Shown in pieces: positions 6,488-13,379 of a stretch of DNA of 13,379 nt. Made by a program: the position numbers and the translations under genes. Source of the stretch: Rickettsia typhi (GTDB taxonomy: Bacteria; Pseudomonadota; Alphaproteobacteria; Rickettsiales; UBA1997); the NCBI GenBank assembly GCA_945903615.1, contig CAMDOL010000035.1:1-13379 (forward strand). The letters are read 5' to 3'. Numbering within the stretch: the stretch's first letter is position 1; each line of letters opens with the position of its first letter. The notes beneath the pieces are model-generated. The model was not told the DNA's origin. It searched no databases and saw only the letters and a list, made by a program, of their open reading frames with translations.

Positions 6488-8033
6488 ATGCAATCTCCTA
6501 AAAATAAAACCTCAGAAAAAATCATAATTTTTGACACCACTTTACGCGATGGTGAACAAGCACCTGGAGCAACCATGAACTTGGAAGAAAAATTGGCGGT
6601 GGCTAAATTGCTGGAAAAAATGGGTGTGGATGTAATTGAAGCTGGCTTTCCAATTGCTTCGGATGGTGATTTTGAAGCGGTAAATCAAATTTCTAAAATT
6701 GTTAAAGATTCCGTAGTTTGTGGATTAGCAAGAGCTAAAGAAAATGATATTAGAAGAACTTTTGAAGCCATTAAGTCAGCGGCTAGACCACGCATTCATA
6801 CCTTCATCGCCACTAGCCCAATTCATATGCAGTTCAAATTGAAGATGGATGAAGCGCAAGTTTTGCAGGCGATTACTGACAGCGTTTCTTTGGCAAAAAG
6901 TCTTTGCGGCGATGTTGATTGGTCTTGTGAGGATGGAACTCGAAGTGAATTAGATTTTTTATATAAAGCAATTGAAACCGCCATCAAGGCAGGTGCAACT
7001 ACCATCAACATCCCTGATACTGTTGGCTATACAACTCCGGAAGAATATTTTGATTTAATCACCAACATCAGAAACAATGTCATCAATATCGACAAAGCAA
7101 TCATCTCAACTCACTGTCACAATGATTTGGGTTTGGCGGTAGCCAATTCTTTATCCGCAATTCGCGCTGGTGCAAGACAAGTGGAATGCACTATCAACGG
7201 CATTGGTGAGCGCGCTGGAAATGCAGCTTTAGAAGAAATTGTTATGGCGATTAAAACCAGAAATGATTTTTATAATTTTACCACCAACATCGACACCACT
7301 TTAATTTCCCGCGCTTCTAAATTAGTTTCTCATACAACTAGCTTTCCAGTGCAATATAACAAAGCTATTGTTGGCGCTAACGCTTTTGCTCATGAAAGTG
7401 GCATTCATCAAGATGGAATGCTGAAAAACCGCAAAACATATGAAATTATGACTCCAGAGTCAATCGGGCTAGAAAAATCATCTTTAGTGCTTGGCAAACA
7501 TTCTGGTCGGGCGGCATTTAAGGACAGGCTAAATCAATTGGGATATGATTTGGGGCATAATGCGCTGGAGAGTGTTTTTGTCAAATTTAAAGATCTAGCT
7601 GATCGCAAAAAAGAAATTGTTGATGAAGACATTATCGCTTTGGTTGATGATGGAACTTTGGGAAACAAGGTCAAATATCAGCTGCTAGATTTGCAAGTTA
7701 AATCAACTGCTCACAATTCAGAAGTTGATTTAAAAATCAGCATTGACGACAAAGAAATGATGGCTAATGTTGTCTCAAATAATGGTCCTGTTGATACAAT
7801 TTTTAAAGCGATAAAAAATCTTATTCCTCATGATGAAATTTTAGAATTATATCAGATTAGCGCTGTAACTGGTGGCACCGATTCTCAGGCAACTGCTACA
7901 GTGCGCCTCAGAACTGTTGCTGGAAATGACAACAAAACTACCACTTGCAGCGCATCTGACCTTAATGTTTTACTGGCTTCGGCTTTGGCTTATATTAACT
8001 GTTTAAATAAAATTTCTACTTTTGTGGCAAAAT

Positions 8034-8038
<5 letters not shown>
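6488..8038 (+). CDS. leuA: 2-isopropylmalate synthase
   Basis: LeuA condenses acetyl-CoA with 2-oxoisovalerate, the first committed step of leucine synthesis, and is usually feedback-inhibited by leucine. The 516-aa protein has the DRE-TIM signature DTTLRDGEQAPG (16-27), the metal-binding STHCHNDLGLAVAN (207-220, with H209 and H211), NGIGERAGN and the catalytic loop AHESGIHQDG (301-310). Beyond about residue 390 comes a C-terminal LeuA regulatory domain with GTDSQATATVRLR, so allosteric control is probably intact. The length is typical of the long bacterial form. leuB, leuC and leuD are not in the window. The stop codon lies within the left arm of a 25-bp terminator stem. Confidence 0.97.
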
Positions 8039-9240
<1,202 letters not shown>

Positions 9241-9246
9241 GATTCA

Positions 9247-10089
9247 ATGTTCAAAAATTATCTAGAATACAAAAGACCAAAATCCAACTTCTTTGTCTAT
9301 CATAATGTCAGCCGTGTTTTTGGAAGGGTTGAAACCCTGCTTTTTTCACTGCTCTGTTTAATTTTAATCGGCACTTCTAAAATCAGCCCATCAATAACCG
9401 ATGGCATTACTATGAAAATCGCGGAATCCTCAATGCCTATTGCCAGAGTGGTTTCAATGCCTTTGAATGCCGTTGTTAATGTCACAATTAATTTCCAAGA
9501 ATTGATTGACGCACGCAATCGTAATGCAGTTCTCATCAAAGAAAATGAGCAGCTCAAATCCCTTTATATTAAAAGCCTTAACATCCATCAGGAAAATAAA
9601 CAACTCAAAGAGATTCTCAAATATGTGGGCTTAAGAAGCACTAAGTTTCTAGTCGCGCGCTTAATTGCTCATCCCTATCAAACCTATAGCCGCAATGTCT
9701 TCATTGATTCTGGTGAAAATCAGGGCGTTAAAGAAGATGATATCGTTACTGGCAATAATGCTTTAATTGGCAGAGTTGGGCAAGTTAATGCTGGTAAATC
9801 AAGAGTTTTGCTTGCAACTGATATTAACTCACGAATTCCAGTGATTGTTTCTGGTGCTAGAACCAAAGGAATTTTGGCAGGAAATAATACCAATGTAATG
9901 GAAATTCTTTATCTAGAAAGAGTGCATCACATCACCGTTGGTGATATGGTTTTCACCTCTGGAGATGGAGATGCAATGCCTCCGGGGCTTTTAGTTGGGG
10001 TGATAACTAAAGTTGATAAAGGATATGCAGCGGTGGAAATGATTGAGAATGTGAAGAATTTGGATGTGGTCAGTGTGGTAAATTACTAG
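9247..10089 (+). CDS. mreC: Rod-shape-determining protein MreC
   Basis: MreC is a bitopic inner-membrane protein whose periplasmic part links MreB filaments to the elongasome peptidoglycan synthases. The 280-aa product has a cytoplasmic start, one membrane segment at about 30-46 (TLLFSLLCLILIGTS), a coiled-coil stretch at about 82-125 rich in E, K, Q and L, and then the beta-rich MreC domain with ARLIAHPYQTYSRNVFIDSG, ALIGRVGQV and a PPGLLVGVI segment. Length and order are typical. It starts 6 bp after mreB. mreD, mrdA and rodA, often next in the cluster, are absent: the next gene is aroQ on the other strand. The last codons and stop are part of a 14-bp tandem duplication. Confidence 0.95.
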   Translation: MFKNYLEYKRPKSNFFVYHNVSRVFGRVETLLFSLLCLILIGTSKISPSITDGITMKIAESSMPIARVVSMPLNAVVNVTINFQELIDARNRNAVLIKENEQLKSLYIKSLNIHQENKQLKEILKYVGLRSTKFLVARLIAHPYQTYSRNVFIDSGENQGVKEDDIVTGNNALIGRVGQVNAGKSRVLLATDINSRIPVIVSGARTKGILAGNNTNVMEILYLERVHHITVGDMVFTSGDGDAMPPGLLVGVITKVDKGYAAVEMIENVKNLDVVSVVNY

Positions 10090-10102
10090 TGGTAAATTAC
10101 TA
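10075..10102. repeat. Perfect 14-bp tandem duplication across the mreC stop
   Basis: GTGGTAAATTACTA occurs at 10075-10088 and again at 10089-10102 with no change. The first copy encodes the last four residues of MreC and the first two bases of its TAG stop; the second is untranslated. Replication slippage would explain it. Each unit contains the small palindrome GTAAATTAC. Confidence 0.85.
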
Positions 10103-10141
10103 AAAAGGGCACCTCTAAAATTCTGATTTTTAGAGGTGCCC
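10102..10141 (-). terminator. Terminator of pssA-aroQ; palindromic repeat copy B
   Basis: The arm at 10107-10120 pairs perfectly with 10128-10141 over 14 bp. Read on the - strand, the hairpin begins 6 nt after the aroQ stop and is followed by five T (complement of 10102-10106), a proper intrinsic terminator for aroQ. On the + strand no T-tract follows, so mreC termination is less clear. The 35-bp palindrome at 10107-10141 is the second copy of the repeat at 8120-8155. Confidence 0.8.
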
Positions 10142-10146
10142 TAAAG

Positions 10147-10590
10147 CTATTCTCTAATCAAATTGTGAATTCCAAGTAATGCTAAAGTATAGCCATCAAT
10201 TCCAAATCCAGAAATTACCGCATCAACAACATCAGATAAAAACGAAGTTTGGCGAAACTCCTCTCTTTTAAAAATATTAGAAATGTGCAATTCAACTTTT
10301 GCACCATTAAAAATTTCTAAAGCATCACGAATAGCAATGGAGGTGTGAGTATAAGCGGCAGCGTTGATGATAATGCCATCGAATTTATCAAGAGCTTGCC
10401 CAATTTGTTCAACAATTTCACCTTCAAAATTACTTTGCCTAAAATCAATTTCCAAATCCAATTCTTTGGCGAGTTGCAAACAATCAGTTTTAGCTTTTTC
10501 TAAAGTTCCTCCACCATAAATTTTGACATCTCTTTTGGCGAGCAAATGAAGATTTGGACCATTCAAAATTAGAATCTTTTTCTTAGACAC
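10147..10590 (-). CDS. aroQ: Type II 3-dehydroquinate dehydratase
   Basis: AroQ removes water from 3-dehydroquinate to give 3-dehydroshikimate, the third step of the shikimate pathway, as a dodecameric cytoplasmic enzyme. The 147-aa length is typical. ILNGPNLHLL (8-17) opens the fold. R20 and Y25 (IYG) match the catalytic lid pair, IINAAAYTHTS (74-84) and QSNFEGE (52-58) bind substrate, and H102 in VELHISN is the general acid. The usual LLGTRE is LLAKRD here. The start is GTG, two bases after the pssA stop, which suggests translational coupling. An ATG overlaps it at 10592-10590 but in another frame. Termination is at the palindrome shared with the mreC side. Confidence 0.95.
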   Translation of the reverse strand: MSKKKILILNGPNLHLLAKRDVKIYGGGTLEKAKTDCLQLAKELDLEIDFRQSNFEGEIVEQIGQALDKFDGIIINAAAYTHTSIAIRDALEIFNGAKVELHISNIFKREEFRQTSFLSDVVDAVISGFGIDGYTLALLGIHNLIRE

Positions 10591-10592
10591 AT

Positions 10593-11354
10593 CTATGAGT
10601 ATTTAATTTTTAGATAAAAGAAAGTGGTAACCGGAATTGAAAGAGCGTAAACGATACCAACAACCGCTAGAGTGAGCCAAGGCTTTATAACCAAACCAAC
10701 AGCAATTAAGCCCAAGATCAACAAAGTTAAATAAACAAATTCATTTTTTACCGGAATTTTTTTAATGGAAATAGTTGGAATAGTGCTTGCCACTAAGACC
10801 GCTAAACCAAAGCAGTATGATAGAACAAATTTTGGATCAGTGAAAAAATAACCATCACCAAATTCAAAAAATAAAACCAAAGGCAACATTGCCATTGCTG
10901 CACCACACGGGGCTGGAATGCCTTGGAAAAAATATTTAGCTAAAGCTGGATTTTTAGCTTCTTTGTTTAAAGTGACATTAAATCGCGCTAAACGCAGAGA
11001 CATACAGATTGAGAAAAATAAAACTAATCCCCAGTCAAAACCATAAACATCGGCATCGGTGTTCACCCACATATAAATTATAAATCCGGGAACGACGCCA
11101 AAATTGACAAAGTCAATTAGTGAATCAAGCTGCGCGCCAAAGTCGCTGGCGGTGTTTAAAAATCTTGCCAATCTGCCATCAATTCCATCTAAAAAACCAG
11201 CAAATAAAAGTAGTGAAACTGCCCTGAGCCAATCTCCTTCAATGGCAAAGCGAATTGCCGAAAGACCAGCGCACAAACCAATAATAGTGACAATGTTGGG
11301 TAAAAGGCCAATCAAAGGCATATGACCATGGTTTTTTGGTTTGATTAAAAACAT
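10593..11354 (-). CDS. pssA: CDP-diacylglycerol-serine O-phosphatidyltransferase
   Basis: PssA joins CDP-diacylglycerol and L-serine to make phosphatidylserine, the precursor of phosphatidylethanolamine, in the inner membrane. The 253-aa protein has the complete CDP-alcohol phosphotransferase signature DG-x2-AR-x8-G-x3-D-x3-D from D59 to D81. FVNFGVVPGFIIY and RLARFNV follow as in membrane-type (type II) PssA. Several hydrophobic segments span the protein, including LPNIVTIIGLCAGLSAI near the N-terminus, LLLFAGFLDG, and two in the C-terminal third. The usual psd (decarboxylase) partner is not upstream: a divergent transketolase gene is. aroQ follows after 2 nt. M12 is an alternative start. 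Confidence 0.95.
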   Translation of the reverse strand: MFLIKPKNHGHMPLIGLLPNIVTIIGLCAGLSAIRFAIEGDWLRAVSLLLFAGFLDGIDGRLARFLNTASDFGAQLDSLIDFVNFGVVPGFIIYMWVNTDADVYGFDWGLVLFFSICMSLRLARFNVTLNKEAKNPALAKYFFQGIPAPCGAAMAMLPLVLFFEFGDGYFFTDPKFVLSYCFGLAVLVASTIPTISIKKIPVKNEFVYLTLLILGLIAVGLVIKPWLTLAVVGIVYALSIPVTTFFYLKIKYS

Positions 11355-11380
11355 AATTAAAACTTTATTCTTAAAAAGGG

Positions 11381-11395
11381 GTGAATATTATTCAC
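11381..11395. promoter_or_regulatory. Perfect dyad, candidate operator between pssA and tkt
   Basis: GTGAAT-ATT-ATTCAC is a perfect 6-bp inverted repeat with a 3-bp centre in the 127-bp divergent gap, 26 bp before pssA. A weak - strand promoter (TTGGCT, 18 bp, TATTCA) would put its -10 box inside the dyad. Nearby, GCCAA (11407-11411) and TTGGC (11429-11433) enclose AGCGCT, a second small symmetric patch. Confidence 0.3.
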
Positions 11396-11481
11396 TTTCT
11401 GGGTAAGCCAAAAAAAGCGCTGCAAAACTTGGCAAAATTCTGTTTAAAATCACAAATAAGTCAAATCATTTAATTTTCCTG

Positions 11482-13379
11482 ATGAACAATAATTCCGATC
11501 TGAAGTTAATGGCAAACGCCATCCGCTTTTTGTCAATTGATGCTGTCCAAAGAGCCAATTCTGGGCATCCGGGTATGCCAATGGGAATGGCGGATGTGGC
11601 AACAATTTTATTTTCTGAGTTTCTAAAATTTAATCCCAATGACGCCGCTTGGGCGGATCGTGATCGTTTTGTTTTGTCGGCAGGTCATGGATCAATGTTG
11701 CTTTATTCTCTATTTTATTTGGTTGGTTATAAGGATATTACTCTTGATGATCTAAAAAATTTTCGCCAATTACACAGCAAAACCGCGGGTCATCCTGAGT
11801 TTGGAGAATTCTTGGCAACCGAAACCACAACTGGCCCACTTGGGCAAGGCATTGCTAATGCGGTTGGAATGGCTTTAGCAGAAAGAATGTTAAATGCCAG
11901 ATTTGGTGACTTGGTTAATCACAAAACTTATTGCATTGCTGGCGATGGTTGTTTGATGGAAGGGATTTCACAAGAAGCAATTTCAATTGCTGGGCATCTG
12001 GGTTTATCAAATTTGATTGTGCTGTGGGATAACAATTCAATTTCTATTGATGGCAAGACTAATTTGACTACTTCAGAAAATATGAAATTGCGCTTCGAGG
12101 CTTGCAATTGGCAGGTTTTAGAAGTTGATGGACATAATTTTGCAGAAATTAGAAATGCTTTAAAGCAAGCACAAAATATACAAAAACCAATTATGATTGC
12201 TTGCAAAACCTCAATTGGTTTTGGTTCGCCTAATAAAATTAATTCTGAAAAAGCTCACGGATCTCCACTTGGAAAAGAGGAAATTGTTCTGACTAGAAAA
12301 AATTTAGATTGGAATTATGGTGAATTTGAAGTTCCGCAGGAAGTTATAAAATTTTGGCGTCAATCTGGATTAAAAAATCAGGATGTTTATAAAAATTGGC
12401 AAGATAATTTACAAAAATCAGATTTGAAGAATGAATTCATTCGTTTGCAAAATCGTCAATTACCAAATTTTCAAAATCAGCTAGATGAGCTTAAGAAAAA
12501 AGTTTTAGCAACCAAACCAACACAAGCTAGCCGCAAATCTTCTGGTGATGTTCTGGAAGTTTTGACAGCGGCAATTCCAGAATTAATTGGCGGTTCGGCA
12601 GATTTAACTGGCTCAGTGAACACTAAAACCCCAAGCACTGCCAAAGGAATTAATAAAGATGATTTTTCTGGTCGTTATATTTATTACGGCGTTCGCGAGC
12701 ACGCAATGGCAGCGCTTATGAATGGCATTGCCTTGCATAAAGGTTTTATTCCATATTCTGGAACATTCTTGGTTTTCTCCGATTATATGAAGCCAGCAAT
12801 GCGTCTTTCAGCTTTGATGAAGCAACAGGTGATTTATGTTTTAACTCACGATTCTATTGGTTTGGGCGAGGATGGACCTACTCATCAAGCGGTTGAGCAT
12901 TTGGCGATGCTGCGTGCAATTCCTAATTTTAATGTTTTTCGGCCTTGTGATTTAATGGAAGCAATTGGCTGTTATGAACAAGCTCTAAAGCATCAACAAA
13001 CTCCATCAGCAATGGTTTTGAGTCGCCAAAATATTGCATTTTTAAATGGCAATTCTGATTCAGTTGCCAAAGGTGGTTATATAATTTCTGATAGTTATGG
13101 TGAGGCGGAAGCTACAATTATCGCTACTGGTTCCGAAGTTGAAATTGCCGTGCAAGCGCAAGCAGAGCTAAGAACATTAAATATTCAAACAAAAGTTGTT
13201 TCAATGCCGTGCTTAGAGTTATTCGCAGCGCAAAATGAGGAATATCACCAACAAATTTTAGGCAATAAAAATAATTTAAAAATTGTTGTTGAAGCTGCTC
13301 TGGCTCAGGGCTGGGAAAAATATTTAGGAGAGAAGGGAATTTTTGTGGGCATGAATAGTTTTGGTGCTAGTGCTAAAGC
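11482..13379 (+). CDS. tkt: Transketolase (3' end cut off)
   Basis: This thiamine-diphosphate enzyme moves two-carbon units between sugar phosphates in the pentose phosphate pathway and supplies erythrose-4-phosphate for the shikimate route. 632 codons are present out of the usual roughly 660. The Pyr/PP-domain order is normal: H29 in SGHPGMPMG, H69 in SAGHGS, GPLGQG (118-123), the ThDP motif GDG (154-156) with N184-N185, then in the second domain the catalytic glutamate E406 in YGVREHAMAAL, DSIGLGEDGPTHQ, and the C-terminal domain with ATGSEVEIA. The reading stops near VGMNSFGASAK, about 25-30 residues before the expected end. It is divergent from pssA. No Shine-Dalgarno sequence precedes the ATG. 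Confidence 0.97.
   Translation, partial: MNNNSDLKLMANAIRFLSIDAVQRANSGHPGMPMGMADVATILFSEFLKFNPNDAAWADRDRFVLSAGHGSMLLYSLFYLVGYKDITLDDLKNFRQLHSKTAGHPEFGEFLATETTTGPLGQGIANAVGMALAERMLNARFGDLVNHKTYCIAGDGCLMEGISQEAISIAGHLGLSNLIVLWDNNSISIDGKTNLTTSENMKLRFEACNWQVLEVDGHNFAEIRNALKQAQNIQKPIMIACKTSIGFGSPNKINSEKAHGSPLGKEEIVLTRKNLDWNYGEFEVPQEVIKFWRQSGLKNQDVYKNWQDNLQKSDLKNEFIRLQNRQLPNFQNQLDELKKKVLATKPTQASRKSSGDVLEVLTAAIPELIGGSADLTGSVNTKTPSTAKGINKDDFSGRYIYYGVREHAMAALMNGIALHKGFIPYSGTFLVFSDYMKPAMRLSALMKQQVIYVLTHDSIGLGEDGPTHQAVEHLAMLRAIPNFNVFRPCDLMEAIGCYEQALKHQQTPSAMVLSRQNIAFLNGNSDSVAKGGYIISDSYGEAEATIIATGSEVEIAVQAQAELRTLNIQTKVVSMPCLELFAAQNEEYHQQILGNKNNLKIVVEAALAQGWEKYLGEKGIFVGMNSFGASAK

Overview
The window is a compact, AT-rich bacterial chromosome segment of conserved housekeeping genes. 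I read it as an alphaproteobacterium. The RecO, RlmN, HisN and PssA sequences all look like the alphaproteobacterial forms of those proteins. LeuA, HisN and AroQ point to leucine, histidine and aromatic amino-acid synthesis, so a strict host-dependent parasite is less likely than a streamlined organism that still makes its amino acids. No rRNA, tRNA, transposase, phage gene or CRISPR array was seen.

Layout. (1) 1-1858: rlmN (cut by the left edge, - strand) and recO (+) diverge from a gap of about 32 bp. (2) 1966-2979: pstS, a periplasmic phosphate-binding protein, without its transporter genes. (3) 2980-3328: a gene-free stretch packed with hairpins, including two tandem copies of a palindromic repeat. 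(4) 3329-4621 (-) and 4704-5486 (+): a FadI-like thiolase and hisN diverge around a perfect dyad that could be an operator. (5) 5459-6415 (-) and 6488-8038 (+): ldcA, whose 3' end overlaps that of hisN, and leuA, which has a clear sigma70-type promoter. leuA ends inside a very long terminator hairpin. (6) 8200-10089: mreB-mreC, flanked on both sides by near-identical 35-36 bp palindromes. (7) 10147-11354 (-): the pssA-aroQ pair, with 2 nt between the genes. (8) 11482-13379 (+): transketolase, cut by the right edge.

How the genes relate. MreB and MreC are cytoskeletal and periplasmic parts of the elongasome, LdcA trims or recycles peptidoglycan stem peptides, and PssA feeds phosphatidylethanolamine synthesis, so several genes concern the cell envelope. 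Transketolase supplies erythrose-4-phosphate, a shikimate precursor, and AroQ works in the shikimate pathway. The genes otherwise look like separate short transcription units, with five convergent or divergent switches.

No new multi-gene system is visible. The unusual material is non-coding: two families of short palindromic repeats, an outsized terminator that includes the leuA stop codon, candidate operators in divergent gaps, and an apparent lack of Shine-Dalgarno sequences.
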